Source of the DNA: a virus
Virus record (IMG/VR): IMGVR_UViG_3300006735_000205
Location: 1-25,981 of that record
Strand: one strand, 5' to 3'
Length of the DNA stretch: 25,981 bases
Every line of letters starts with the position of its first letter. Position 1 is the stretch's first letter. Of this stretch, positions 14,648 through 20,774 are shown piece by piece. The notes under the pieces were generated by a model. That model was not told where the DNA came from, made no database searches, and worked only from the letters and a program-made list of their open reading frames with translations. The position numbers were made by a program, and so were the translations under genes.

Positions 14648-14821
14648 AAAAAACTTTACATAATTATGAAAACTAAGTAAATAAAAGAGGAGTTTCTCGA
14701 TTTACCGCGTAACTCCGCCTTTGTAGAGATTTTCTACCATATTCATAGGAAAAAACTTTACATAACTATAATCTTCTTTGTAAAAAATTTTACATAATCC
14801 CAAAAACTTTACATAATTATG
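14648..14821. repeat. Four copies of A-rich repeat AAAACTTTACATAA
   Basis: Copies lie at 14648-14668, 14750-14770, 14782-14800 (one C to T change) and 14802-14821. Copies 1 and 4 continue into the 10-bp perfect palindrome CATAATTATG. Spacing is irregular (102, 32 and 19 bp), so they are not phased on the helix. All share orientation. They may be iteron-like or regulator-binding sites. Confidence 0.7.
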
Positions 14822-14830
14822 GAATTGCTG

Positions 14831-14886
14831 CAAAAATAAAATCATGGAAACTGGCCATGATGTAATCACGGATCTTTCACCGTGGA
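14831..14886 (-). ncRNA. Predicted ~55-nt small RNA with two hairpins
   Basis: Transcription from the - strand promoter at 14892-14920 should start near 14886. The RNA would form a first hairpin, CACGG paired with CCGTG (14865-14883 region), and a second, ATCATGG/CCATGAT (14841-14861), followed by TTTATTTTT. No open reading frame fits inside. The target is unknown; it may equally be an aborted antisense or decoy transcript. Confidence 0.5.
14832..14861 (-). terminator. Intrinsic terminator on the - strand
   Basis: Read on the - strand, a 7-bp stem ATCATGG/CCATGAT with a 7-base loop is followed by TTTATTTTT. It ends the predicted small RNA and would keep - strand transcription out of the genes to the left. 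Confidence 0.65.
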
Positions 14887-14891
14887 ATAAC

Positions 14892-14920
14892 ATTATAGCA
14901 CACTGCGTATCGCCTGTCAA
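14892..14920 (-). promoter_or_regulatory. Perfect consensus sigma70 promoter on the - strand
   Basis: On the - strand, TTGACA (14920-14915), a 17-bp spacer and TATAAT (14897-14892). All 12 consensus bases and the ideal spacing are present, the strongest promoter in the window and the only good one on this strand. Confidence 0.85.
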
Positions 14921-15005
14921 GTAGAAATCTTCCCTTCTCATGCATGTAATCCTTATTATACAACAGCCAAAAAATAATTTTCTTCAACAAAGTACAAGAA
15001 AAAAC

Positions 15006-15034
15006 TTGACAACTGAACCACAACGGGATACAAT
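15006..15034 (+). promoter_or_regulatory. sigma70-type promoter for the first operon of the small-gene region
   Basis: TTGACA at 15006-15011, 17-bp spacer, TACAAT at 15029-15034. The spacer and leader differ from the seven later promoters, which have a 16-bp spacer and TACATT. It drives 15064-16471. Confidence 0.82.
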
Positions 15035-15063
15035 ATAGTATAGCCTAAAGTCAGGAGGACATT

Positions 15064-15309
15064 ATGACCGCAGGATCATTATACAGTTGCCTCTGGCAAA
15101 ACAACAAATGGAATACCGTTCGAAACTCTTGGACACGCGGCTGGGATATGCTTCTGTTTATAGGAGTAGAGACAATCAATCGTGACGATGGAGTTGTGAT
15201 AAACAATTATCGTTTCCATGACCTAATCAAGAACAAAAGTGTCTTGATGGATATAGGTCTTACAAGACATTGCAAAGAAATCAAAGGAGAAAATTATGAG
15301 TGCGATTAA
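15064..15309 (+). CDS. Hypothetical small protein, first gene of operon
   Basis: 81 residues with a CAGGAGG ribosome site. The sequence is strand-rich with many Trp residues (S-C-L-W-Q-N-N-K-W near the start, W-D-M-L-L-F-I-G-V in the middle) and ends L-T-R-H-C-K-E-I. The middle and end weakly echo the SH3-like protein at 10298-10531 (V-A-L-F-V-G ... I-R-H-N-I-K-E), so it may be a distant barrel. Function unknown. Confidence 0.6.
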   Translation: MTAGSLYSCLWQNNKWNTVRNSWTRGWDMLLFIGVETINRDDGVVINNYRFHDLIKNKSVLMDIGLTRHCKEIKGENYECD

Positions 15310-15553
15310 AAAAATGAACCAAGAACTTGAAAAGAGATTAGGTCGAGAACCAACCATCCATGAGCAAATAGATATGATTATATTTGCAGTGATAAAAGAT
15401 CGCTTAACGGAACTCTCAGTGTTATATCAATTGAACCAAGAAGAAGAAATAAGAGAACAATACGAACATGCGCTAAAATGCGGAACAGAAATCCAAGACC
15501 GCAATCCAGATATATTTAGTATTGGTGATAGCGATGGTGACGGATATGTTTGA
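15296..15553 (+). CDS. Hypothetical helical protein
   Basis: 85 residues; ATG overlaps the previous gene by 14 bp, with AAAGGAG upstream. The N-terminal half is helical and charged (M-N-Q-E-L-E-K-R-L-G-R-E, then I-H-E-Q-I-D-M-I-I-F-A-V-I-K-D-R-L), followed by more helix and an acidic D-S-D-G-D-G-Y-V tail. No family recognised. Confidence 0.6.
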   Translation: MSAIKKMNQELEKRLGREPTIHEQIDMIIFAVIKDRLTELSVLYQLNQEEEIREQYEHALKCGTEIQDRNPDIFSIGDSDGDGYV

Positions 15554-15800
15554 TATTGGAGACATAGTAAAAACCTTTGATCTCGATGGGCATCACGAAG
15601 AAGTCCTTGGTGTCATTATTGCTCGCGTAACAACATCATACTGGGCAGTGTTCTGGTCGGATGGAGACACTACCTATTCGGAAAGCAAAGAGACAATGAG
15701 GCATCATCATATCGCTCCCGAACAATGGACACCTGTGATGATATGTAAGTATTTAGAGATCTTGGATGATTACGAGGAAAATAATTATGCAACGTGGTGA
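15546..15800 (+). CDS. Small SH3-like protein (family member)
   Basis: The frame opens at 15522, but the ATG at 15546 aligns the start M-F-D-I-G-D-I-V-K with the rest of the family; 84 residues. It carries L-G-V-I-I-A, W-A-V-F-W-S-D-G-D and a late Y-L-E-I-L, followed by a longer tail overlapping the next gene. Loops between the strands are longer than in most members. Confidence 0.65.
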   Translation: MFDIGDIVKTFDLDGHHEEVLGVIIARVTTSYWAVFWSDGDTTYSESKETMRHHHIAPEQWTPVMICKYLEILDDYEENNYATW

Positions 15801-15948
15801 TCTAGTGAGACACAAAACAAAAGGCTGGTTAGGAAAAGTGCGAGAGATAAAAGGCTATCGCGCTTTCATTGATTGGAGTGACGATGAAGGTGTTCGCTTT
15901 CGTTGGGCATGCGTAAAAGAATTAGAGGTGATAAATGAAAATAGGTGA
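15787..15948 (+). CDS. Small SH3-like protein (family member)
   Basis: 53 residues from the ATG at 15787 (GAGGAAAAT upstream; the in-frame start at 15766 lies deep in the previous gene). M-Q-R-G-D-L-V-R-H-K opens it, then L-G-K-V-R-E-I, A-F-I-D-W-S-D-D-E-G and E-L-E-V-I-N-E-N-R. The L-E-V-I codons contain the AGAGGTGAT ribosome site of the next gene, which overlaps it by 14 bp. Confidence 0.75.
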   Translation: MQRGDLVRHKTKGWLGKVREIKGYRAFIDWSDDEGVRFRWACVKELEVINENR

Positions 15949-16123
15949 TTTAGTAAAACACAAACATGGTGTATGGCCGTCAACACCAGCAGCGGTATTT
16001 GTTGGGATTGTAACAGAAATTTGCGAAGAGCCTGCTTTCTCCGGTGATCAAAAAATAGTGGTTTTTTGGCTACAAACAGGTAATTATACTACAGGTGGAA
16101 CCAAGTATCTGGAGGCATTATGA
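15935..16123 (+). CDS. Small SH3-like protein (family member)
   Basis: 62 residues starting M-K-I-G-D-L-V-K-H-K-H-G-V. Later V-G-I-V-T-E-I, V-V-F-W and K-Y-L-E-A-L. In place of W-x-D-G it has F-W-L-Q-T-G. The GGAGG for the following gene lies inside its last codons (CTGGAGGCATTATGA). Confidence 0.75.
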   Translation: MKIGDLVKHKHGVWPSTPAAVFVGIVTEICEEPAFSGDQKIVVFWLQTGNYTTGGTKYLEAL

Positions 16124-16296
16124 TAATAGGTGATTTAGTTATGTGGATAGGCTTGGATGCAGATCATGGTTGCTTAGGGGTTATCACTGAGCATTACCAT
16201 ACGAAAGGCACACCATTCTATACAGTCATATGGCACGATGGCACAAGAGGTACAGGACTGAGGAAAGATGAACTTATGGCCGTGAAGGATGATTGA
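16120..16296 (+). CDS. Small SH3-like protein (58 aa)
   Basis: ATG at 16120 follows GGAGGCATT, and the gene shares four bases with the previous one. The product begins M-I-I-G-D-L-V-M-W-I, then L-G-V-I-T-E-H, Y-T-V-I-W-H-D-G-T-R and ends E-L-M-A-V-K-D-D. It carries all the family landmarks, with A-V in place of E-V-I at the end. Confidence 0.75.
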   Translation: MIIGDLVMWIGLDADHGCLGVITEHYHTKGTPFYTVIWHDGTRGTGLRKDELMAVKDD

Positions 16297-16471
16297 GAAC
16301 GGAGACTTGGTAGTCTTGATATGGTCTTGGAACCAACCAAGTCAAATTGGTATTGTTCTATCTTCTCACATGTATACAGGAAGTAGATGGTACAGAGTTC
16401 GATGGGCAGATGGAGTTGTCTCCGAGGTTGCCGAAGTTGAACTACAAAGATTAAAAGAGGACAAAAAATGA
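16289..16471 (+). CDS. Small SH3-like protein (family member), last of its operon
   Basis: 60 residues: M-I-E-N-G-D-L-V-V-L-I-W, then I-G-I-V-L-S, Y-R-V-R-W-A-D-G-V-V and E-L-Q-R-L. Its stop codon TGA lies inside the GGACA..TGACC inverted repeat at 16459-16473, so the gene end and the next promoter region interlock. Confidence 0.75.
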   Translation: MIENGDLVVLIWSWNQPSQIGIVLSSHMYTGSRWYRVRWADGVVSEVAEVELQRLKEDKK

Positions 16472-16501
16472 CCTTGCTTTTTCAGCAGGACATGATACAT
16501 T
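16459..16501 (+). promoter_or_regulatory. Promoter module: inverted repeat plus -35/-10
   Basis: GGACAAAAAATGACC at 16459-16473 (imperfect inverted repeat), TTGCTT at 16474-16479, a 16-bp spacer ending TGA, and TACATT at 16496-16501. The TG one base before the -10 makes it an extended -10 type. The module shares its -35 variant with the one at 18727. Confidence 0.75.
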
Positions 16502-16531
16502 ATTAGTATAACCAACAAACAGAGGTGACTT

Positions 16532-16702
16532 ATGAAAATAGGTGATATAGTAAGAGACAAAGTGATTAATCAATTAGCAACAGTGACAGACTTCGGTTTT
16601 GATAACGAAGTAGAAGAAGAATACATAGTCATTCAATTATGTGACGGATCAGAAGTGTTAGCAAGTTATGAAGAGTTGGAGGTGATAAATGGAAGTAGGT
16701 GA
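16532..16702 (+). CDS. Small SH3-like protein (56 aa), first of operon
   Basis: ATG at 16532 after an AGAGGTGACTT ribosome site. M-K-I-G-D-I-V-R-D-K, then L-A-T-V-T-D-F, Y-I-V-I-Q-L-C-D-G-S, and E-L-E-V-I-N-G-S-R. The loop between strands is acidic (D-N-E-V-E-E-E). The next ribosome site is the perfect GGAGGTGAT within its L-E-V-I codons; overlap 14 bp. Confidence 0.75.
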   Translation: MKIGDIVRDKVINQLATVTDFGFDNEVEEEYIVIQLCDGSEVLASYEELEVINGSR

Positions 16703-16859
16703 TTTAATAAAAACGATTTACAGGGATGAATATGCCATTGTGACTAAGGTTTGGTTTGCTCCAGCAGCAAACACACTAGCGGCTGAGTTTGTCTATCCTT
16801 CGGATGGAATGGAAGGCTGTCAACCATCGAAGCACATAAAAGAGGTGATAAATGGCTAA
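16689..16859 (+). CDS. Small SH3-like protein (56 aa)
   Basis: ATG at 16689 inside the previous gene. M-E-V-G-D-L-I-K-T-I, A-I-V-T-K-V-W, F-V-Y-P-S-D-G-M and a final K-E-V-I-N-G. The third strand has F-V-Y-P in place of V-x-W. It overlaps the following gene by eight bases. Confidence 0.72.
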   Translation: MEVGDLIKTIYRDEYAIVTKVWFAPAANTLAAEFVYPSDGMEGCQPSKHIKEVING

Positions 16860-17133
16860 TTTACATTGGAATACAAAGAAAGCCCCGTTTGACGAGGCAA
16901 AAGAAAAGATAAAATCCTTAGTGATAGAGGCCACAGAAGGGGCTTTCTTCGTCAAGAAAACCTCGAATGACTGCGGGACAACTATGGACGTATATGCAGA
17001 GACACATGACGTTGATGTATCACCGTGGTCTACTCGTCTGCCGTCCATGTTTATGGGTTGGCGTGTTGTAATGTATACATGCCCAGTGGGTTACATTGGA
17101 GCCTTCCTAGACCTAAAGGGGAACCAGCAATGA
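16852..17133 (+). CDS. Hypothetical protein (93 aa)
   Basis: Ribosome site AGAGGTGATAA. The sequence begins M-A-N-L-H-W-N-T-K-K-A-P-F, has a helix (D-E-A-K-E-K-I-K-S-L-V), then strands with two C-x Cys residues (N-D-C-G-T-T; Y-T-C-P-V-G-Y). It lacks the G-D-L-V start and is not a barrel family member. Family not recognised. Confidence 0.65.
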   Translation: MANLHWNTKKAPFDEAKEKIKSLVIEATEGAFFVKKTSNDCGTTMDVYAETHDVDVSPWSTRLPSMFMGWRVVMYTCPVGYIGAFLDLKGNQQ

Positions 17134-17327
17134 GCCTTCAGATTGGAGACTTAGTGAAGATAAGCCCAGCATATGTATCCCTCGAAGAAAGTTGTCTAAT
17201 TGATTGGATCGGGATAATAATTTCATACCGTGGTCAGGGTCTGGGTGATGAACCAGAGTGGTTCGTCCAATGGGCACACCAACAGCAAAAAGCAGTTGAG
17301 TATGGCTATTATTTGGAGAAGTTATGA
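17130..17327 (+). CDS. Small SH3-like protein (family member)
   Basis: The ATG at 17130 overlaps the previous stop (ATGA); the upstream open frame from 17025 is inside that gene. 65 residues: M-S-L-Q-I-G-D-L-V-K-I-S, W-I-G-I-I-I-S-Y, W-F-V-Q-W-A and Y-Y-L-E-K-L. The next gene starts four bases before its end (TTATGA). Confidence 0.72.
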   Translation: MSLQIGDLVKISPAYVSLEESCLIDWIGIIISYRGQGLGDEPEWFVQWAHQQQKAVEYGYYLEKL

Positions 17328-17476
17328 AAGTAGGGGATTTGGTTTATGCTCCTCAGTATACCTTCTGGGGCTTAGGGGTCATAATAGAGACAGGAAAAGA
17401 TGGATACTTGGTGCATTGGTTTGATGAACCAGTTGCGCAATCTTGGACAGACCATGAAACCTTGGAAGCCCTGTAA
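17324..17476 (+). CDS. Small SH3-like protein (50 aa)
   Basis: M-K-V-G-D-L-V-Y-A-P, L-G-V-I-I-E-T, Y-L-V-H-W-F-D-E and E-T-L-E-A-L. Among the shortest members, close to a minimal barrel. The TTTGGAGAAG ribosome site is in the end of the previous gene. Confidence 0.75.
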   Translation: MKVGDLVYAPQYTFWGLGVIIETGKDGYLVHWFDEPVAQSWTDHETLEAL

Positions 17477-17636
17477 AGGTAAGTCGTTACAGGTAGGTGA
17501 TCTAGTTCTAAACCTAGAAACACCAAAGTGGGGTATAGGAATAATCCTAGAAAAAGGCAACTACGGAGCCTTAGTATGGTGGCCCATCATTACAATAAAA
17601 ACGTGGACAGCAGATGTAGAATTGGAGAAATTGTGA
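17454..17636 (+). CDS. Small SH3-like protein with N-terminal extension
   Basis: The start is uncertain; ATG at 17454 (TTGGACAG upstream) gives 60 residues and overlaps the previous gene by 23 bp. A basic lead, M-K-P-W-K-P-C-K-G-K-S, precedes L-Q-V-G-D-L-V-L-N, then I-G-I-I-L-E-K, A-L-V-W-W and V-E-L-E-K-L. The extension is unusual for the family. Confidence 0.65.
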   Translation: MKPWKPCKGKSLQVGDLVLNLETPKWGIGIILEKGNYGALVWWPIITIKTWTADVELEKL

Positions 17637-17908
17637 TAAGAATAAATAAAAACAAAAAAGCAATCCGAATAGGAGAACTAGTAGTAGTAAAAGAGTGGAA
17701 GGATAACAAAGGGTACGTCTACTCAGATAGGATAGGGATAGTAATGGCCGATGAAGGGACAGATGCCAACGGCCTTGAACAGTGGGGCCGTTGGCATATT
17801 GCTCTTGAAAATGGAGACTATATTGGCTGCTCGTCAAATGAAATAGAAGTTATAGAGGAAATAAAAGATGAACTTACTGGAACTGGAACTATCGCTAAAA
17901 TCGATTGA
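17633..17908 (+). CDS. Larger SH3-like protein
   Basis: GTG start at 17633 overlapping the previous stop; 91 residues. A basic N-terminus (I-R-I-N-K-N-K-K-A) precedes I-R-I-G-E-L-V-V-V-K-E-W, R-I-G-I-V-M-A, W-H-I-A-L-E-N-G and I-E-V-I-E-E. The C-terminal ~14 residues overlap the next gene by 41 bp. The largest of the stand-alone barrels in this operon. Confidence 0.65.
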   Translation: MIRINKNKKAIRIGELVVVKEWKDNKGYVYSDRIGIVMADEGTDANGLEQWGRWHIALENGDYIGCSSNEIEVIEEIKDELTGTGTIAKID

Positions 17909-18074
17909 TATACTTCAAAAAATAGGAGTATATCACTTACAAGACATATCGGACATGATGATCAAGAAGCCGACAATTATTTCTTTAGCCTTGGCGCGAA
18001 TAGCACTATCAGACTTTAGAGAGATAATGAAAGCAAATCTTGAAACTCGATTGGAAGGAGACAAAATATGTTAA
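17868..18074 (+). CDS. RNA polymerase alpha C-terminal-domain-like small protein
   Basis: 68 residues, ribosome site AGAGGAAAT. The sequence L-E-L-S-L-K-S-I-D-I-L-Q-K-I-G-V-Y-H-L-Q-D-I-S follows the alpha-CTD pattern L-S-x-R-S-x-N-x-L-K-x-x-G-I-x-x-V-x-x-L. The later A-L-A-R-I-A-L-S-D-F-R-E-I parallels N-L-G-R-K-S-L-E-E-V-x-x. Length fits the alpha-CTD alone, without the N-terminal assembly domain. The UP-element Arg is replaced by Lys. It might compete with or mimic the host alpha-CTD at promoters. The match was made by eye; other helix-hairpin-helix folds are possible. Confidence 0.55.
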   Translation: MNLLELELSLKSIDILQKIGVYHLQDISDMMIKKPTIISLALARIALSDFREIMKANLETRLEGDKIC

Positions 18075-18727
18075 AGAAAAACAAAAAAACAAAAAGAAGA
18101 TGTGGGTTTTGCAATTCACCGTCTCATAATAGAAAGAATTGCAAGTTAATGAAACAATTCATATCTGATCTAGCATCAGCCAACCAAAACTATCGTAAAG
18201 AGTTCTTCGGTGCTTTCGTTGAACACCACGGGGTATCCGAGGGTGCATTAGTGGAGATTAGAATGGGCGGTAGACGAAAAGAAGGGAGGATGAAAAGACA
18301 AATCGGGATAGTCCAAAACATAGATTGGAATAGTATAAACTTGAGCCTTGCCATAAATCATCCGATTTATGCTGGAAAACTCCCAGTGTCTGTAATTGCC
18401 GAGGGCGAAACATTGACCAGTGATACACCCTTTTGGTACTGGCTTGACAATGAATACCCGTATTATCAAGAAAATGAACTCAAGCCTTTTCTTGCACTAA
18501 ATCATTATTCTGATCAATTTCAAATCTTGAACGTATTATCACAAAGTGATAGCAAGCCTGATCAAAAATGGTTCACTGAAGGGTTCAGCGATGGTTGGGA
18601 ATGGGTTTGCAAAAATAAAAACTTATCGGAACTTAGAGGCACATTTGCTGATTTAATCGAAGAGTGGCATCCCAAGAAGAATACATTAGCCCTACAAGCA
18701 CGACTAAAACGATATAGGAGGAAATAG
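18068..18727 (+). CDS. Zinc-knuckle protein with internal SH3-like domain, paralog 1
   Basis: 219 residues, ribosome site GAAGGAG. After a basic start (K-K-N-K-K-T-K-R-R) comes a CCHC zinc knuckle, C12-x2-C15-x4-H20-x4-C25, a single-stranded nucleic-acid-binding module. A helix (F-I-S-D-L-A-S-A-N-Q-N-Y-R-K) leads to E-G-A-L-V-E-I and I-G-I-V-Q-N-I-D-W, which look like the first strands of the neighbouring small barrels. The C-terminus W-F-T-E-G-F-S-D-G-W-E-W and E-E-W-H-P-K is shared with the paralog at 18802. It ends block 1. An RNA- or ssDNA-binding role is likely. Confidence 0.75.
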   Translation: MLKKNKKTKRRCGFCNSPSHNRKNCKLMKQFISDLASANQNYRKEFFGAFVEHHGVSEGALVEIRMGGRRKEGRMKRQIGIVQNIDWNSINLSLAINHPIYAGKLPVSVIAEGETLTSDTPFWYWLDNEYPYYQENELKPFLALNHYSDQFQILNVLSQSDSKPDQKWFTEGFSDGWEWVCKNKNLSELRGTFADLIEEWHPKKNTLALQARLKRYRRK

Positions 18728-18769
18728 GACATTTTTTGTCCTTGCTTTCCTCCACAGTCATGATACATT
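18727..18769 (+). promoter_or_regulatory. Promoter module: inverted repeat plus -35/-10
   Basis: GGACATTTTTTGTCC at 18727-18741, TTGCTT at 18742-18747, 16-bp spacer, TACATT at 18764-18769 preceded by TGA. The leader that follows (ACTAACATAACC) is shared with most later modules. The inverted repeat begins on the last base of the previous stop codon. Confidence 0.75.
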
Positions 18770-18801
18770 ACTAACATAACCAAAACGACTTGGATGTCGA
18801 A

Positions 18802-19776
18802 GTGAAAATATATGAACAAAGAAGCAAATACAAAAAGAAAGTTCACTGTAAAATCTGTGGGAACGAAGGACACCTATGGACAACCTGTTCAGTTCCCAAG
18901 AAGATGGTGGAATTAAAGAAACAGAACAAAGAACCAGATTTATCCTTGTATGCTGATTATTTCAAAAACATTTACAGCAAAAGAGATCCTTCTGGTAGAC
19001 TACATTATGAATTACACATTTTCACAAGCATGACCCGATACTTGCTTGAGCAAGAAAACCGCAACGCAAAGATGAAAGCAAGGCGAGAAGCAAGAAAAAA
19101 TGCTCGTTCCAATAAAAAGCGGGTAGTTTCTTGCGGCTTTTGTGGAAGCCAAGGACACAACCGCAGAAACTGCACAGTTATGCAGGATTTTGTTAGTGAC
19201 TTATCTAGAACAAATCAAAATTATCGAAAAAGATTTTACAACAAGGTGGTTCAAGAAATAGGTATCTGTGAGGGAGCACTGGTTCAACTCGAAGCGAAGC
19301 ATGTTTTGATAAACAATTCTTGGAAAGAGAACTGGAGGGGGCTTGGTGTTATCACCAAAGTTGATTGGTCTGGTGTTAATCTGGGCCTCTCCCACCAGCA
19401 GTGGGACTGGAAAACAGACTTTACAATAGATGTTTTAGTTAACGGTGATATTATCAAGGTTGAAAAACCAATGGGAAAACTCGTCAAGGACGATATAGAG
19501 CCAGAAGGAGAATTGTTTGAACTCTTCGGTGGCAATGGCGGCGGCTGGAGTCCTTGGGTCGATGAGGTGATTGCTCCTTCGGAGAACATACCCTCCCAAG
19601 AGTGGTTCAATAGTGGGTATGATGATTGCTGGACTTGGTTAACTAAAAAATATACTCTCGGTCAACTAAAAACATATCTTTTACCGACAATTTCAAAATG
19701 GCATCCAGACCAAACCGGTTCTGCTGGAGCGAAACTAAAAAAGAGACTTAAAACATATGGAGGATACTATGGATAA
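18802..19776 (+). CDS. Double zinc-knuckle protein with internal SH3-like domain, paralog 2
   Basis: An in-frame TTG lies at 18790; I prefer the GTG at 18802 because TTGGATG sits at the usual ribosome-site distance. 324 residues. Two CCHC knuckles: C16-C19-H24-C29 (C-K-I-C-G-N-E-G-H) and C111-C114-H119-C124 (C-G-F-C-G-S-Q-G-H), joined by a basic Ala/Arg-rich helix. Then, as in paralog 1, F-V-S-D-L-S-R-T-N-Q-N-Y-R-K, E-G-A-L-V-Q-L, L-G-V-I-T-K-V-D-W, and W-F-N-S-G-Y-D-D-C-W-T-W with K-W-H-P. First gene of block 2, adjacent to paralog 1, implying tandem duplication. Confidence 0.75.
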   Translation: MKIYEQRSKYKKKVHCKICGNEGHLWTTCSVPKKMVELKKQNKEPDLSLYADYFKNIYSKRDPSGRLHYELHIFTSMTRYLLEQENRNAKMKARREARKNARSNKKRVVSCGFCGSQGHNRRNCTVMQDFVSDLSRTNQNYRKRFYNKVVQEIGICEGALVQLEAKHVLINNSWKENWRGLGVITKVDWSGVNLGLSHQQWDWKTDFTIDVLVNGDIIKVEKPMGKLVKDDIEPEGELFELFGGNGGGWSPWVDEVIAPSENIPSQEWFNSGYDDCWTWLTKKYTLGQLKTYLLPTISKWHPDQTGSAGAKLKKRLKTYGGYYG

Positions 19777-20026
19777 GATACAAATGATCACAAGAACAGC
19801 AGAAATGCTATTGGTGGACTACCCCGATGGGTGGATGGGTGATGTTCACGAGTTCGCTACTGCAAGCGCATACACCACCCGTAATGACCGCCTGTGGCTC
19901 ACAAGCCATGATGCTACCACGCTACATAAGGAAGCCAAAAGAGAGGTGTTTATGAGCGAATATGCCATTGTTTCTGCTTCATACAAGAATGGTGAGAGAC
20001 AAATAGTTGTCCAAAGGAAGGTGTGA
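19769..20026 (+). CDS. Hypothetical small protein
   Basis: 85 residues from the ATG at 19769 (TATGGAGGATACT). Helical start (M-I-T-R-T-A-E-M-L-L-V-D-Y), a Trp-Gly turn, then helix and strands ending R-Q-I-V-V-Q-R-K-V. No family recognised; overlaps the previous gene by eight bases. Confidence 0.65.
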   Translation: MDKIQMITRTAEMLLVDYPDGWMGDVHEFATASAYTTRNDRLWLTSHDATTLHKEAKREVFMSEYAIVSASYKNGERQIVVQRKV

Positions 20027-20027
20027 T

Positions 20028-20318
20028 ATGTTATTAATTGATAGGATTAATCCACAAGATAGAACTGTGAAAAAGTGGGATGGCATGCGCCACATCATGA
20101 CGAGACATTTTAGCCAAAGATGTGATGAAAGAGGCTTGACTTGGATCGATGGGGCCTATGCTTTAATGAATGGTAAAGTCAATAGGATCAAAAACGGTTG
20201 CTATAGAATTACTTACAACGGAATAAACTTAATTGCAAAACCCACAGATGAAGGGTACTCTTTTATTACGATATATCGTGATCAAATCCAAATCGGACAA
20301 AAAAATCTTAACTTTTAA
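20028..20318 (+). CDS. DUF4258-like small protein
   Basis: 96 residues from the ATG at 20028, one base after the previous stop codon (GGAAGGTGTGAT upstream). H-F-S-Q-R-C-D-E-R-G-L-T, then an Ala-Leu helix, K-N-G-C-Y-R-I-T-Y-N-G-I-N-L-I-A and G-Y-S-F-I-T-I-Y. This H-F-x-x-R-x-x-E-R-G-[IL] helix followed by a meander of strands and F-x-T-x-Y is the plan of DUF4258, a family near RelE/BrnT-like RNase toxins. No antitoxin partner is obvious. It ends block 2. Confidence 0.6.
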   Translation: MLLIDRINPQDRTVKKWDGMRHIMTRHFSQRCDERGLTWIDGAYALMNGKVNRIKNGCYRITYNGINLIAKPTDEGYSFITIYRDQIQIGQKNLNF

Positions 20319-20319
20319 T

Positions 20320-20347
20320 TTGACAAATCAACTGAACGTGATACATT
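20320..20347 (+). promoter_or_regulatory. Promoter module (-35/-10, inverted repeat degenerate)
   Basis: TTGACA at 20320-20325, a 16-bp spacer ending TGA, TACATT at 20342-20347. Upstream is TTTTAAT as in later modules. The expected inverted repeat is degraded to GGACAAAAAAATCTT at 20295-20309, inside the end of the previous gene. Confidence 0.8.
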
Positions 20348-20378
20348 ACTAACATAACCCAAACAAATGGAGGCTTCA

Positions 20379-20552
20379 ATGAATGTTGGAGACTTAGTAA
20401 AACACAAACTGATAAAGGAAACTCGACAAGTCGGAATTATCACAGATACATTGCAGTTGGTCACAAGACCGGATCGCAAAAAGTACAAAGTACGTTGGGG
20501 CGATGGTTTTGAAGAATACTGGTTCAGCGAAGAAGAAGTGGAGGCGATATGA
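20379..20552 (+). CDS. Small SH3-like protein (57 aa), first of operon
   Basis: ATG at 20379 after ATGGAGGCTTCA. M-N-V-G-D-L-V-K-H-K, V-G-I-I-T-D-T, Y-K-V-R-W-G-D-G-F-E and E-E-V-E-A-I. The GGAGGCGAT ribosome site of the next gene is inside the V-E-A-I codons. Confidence 0.78.
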   Translation: MNVGDLVKHKLIKETRQVGIITDTLQLVTRPDRKKYKVRWGDGFEEYWFSEEEVEAI

Positions 20553-20722
20553 AATTAGGTGACATCTGCACGGTAAGAACCAGAATAAATTGCAATTACT
20601 GCAAAACAGGAGACATAGTAATCCTGACCCACATAGCCCAGACAATGGTCAGTGGGAGAAATCTCAACACAGGTAGCCTAAATCATTTCTTCAAAAGAGA
20701 ACTGGAGGTCTTGTGTAAATAG
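20549..20722 (+). CDS. Small SH3-like protein (57 aa), divergent
   Basis: ATG at 20549 overlapping the previous stop (ATATGA). M-K-L-G-D-I-C-T-V-R opens it, with C-N-Y-C and a basic middle, ending E-L-E-V-L-C-K. The V-x-W-x-D-G strand is missing and the C-x2-C pair is new, so it may have changed function. Confidence 0.65.
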   Translation: MKLGDICTVRTRINCNYCKTGDIVILTHIAQTMVSGRNLNTGSLNHFFKRELEVLCK

Positions 20723-20774
20723 CAAACACAAACAAAACACATCATTACTTGAAACTTGAACTGGAGAAGATAAA

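Larger units (their letters stand above)
14602..15005. other. Non-coding spacer between gene blocks
   Basis: About 400 bases with no convincing protein gene. It holds four A-rich repeats, a GGGGA/TCCCC hairpin (14627-14647), a GGAGTT/AACTCC hairpin (14689-14716), and a - strand promoter with a predicted short terminated RNA. It ends at the + strand promoter at 15006. It separates the chaperonin/protease half of the window from the tandem small-gene half and may be a control region or an origin-like site. Confidence 0.6.

Noticed and set aside
14702-14941. A 79-codon open frame on the - strand in the non-coding gap, with an AAGGA ahead of its ATG and TATAAT at 14955-14960.
   Set aside because: It runs across the strong - strand promoter, the terminator and the A-rich repeats. 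The TATAAT lacks a -35 at a usable distance, and the protein shows no domain. I treat it as chance.
14602-15005. tRNA gene or riboswitch in the large non-coding gap.
   Set aside because: No T-arm or anticodon-arm pattern was visible by eye, and the hairpins do not match a riboswitch I know. A covariance search would be decisive.
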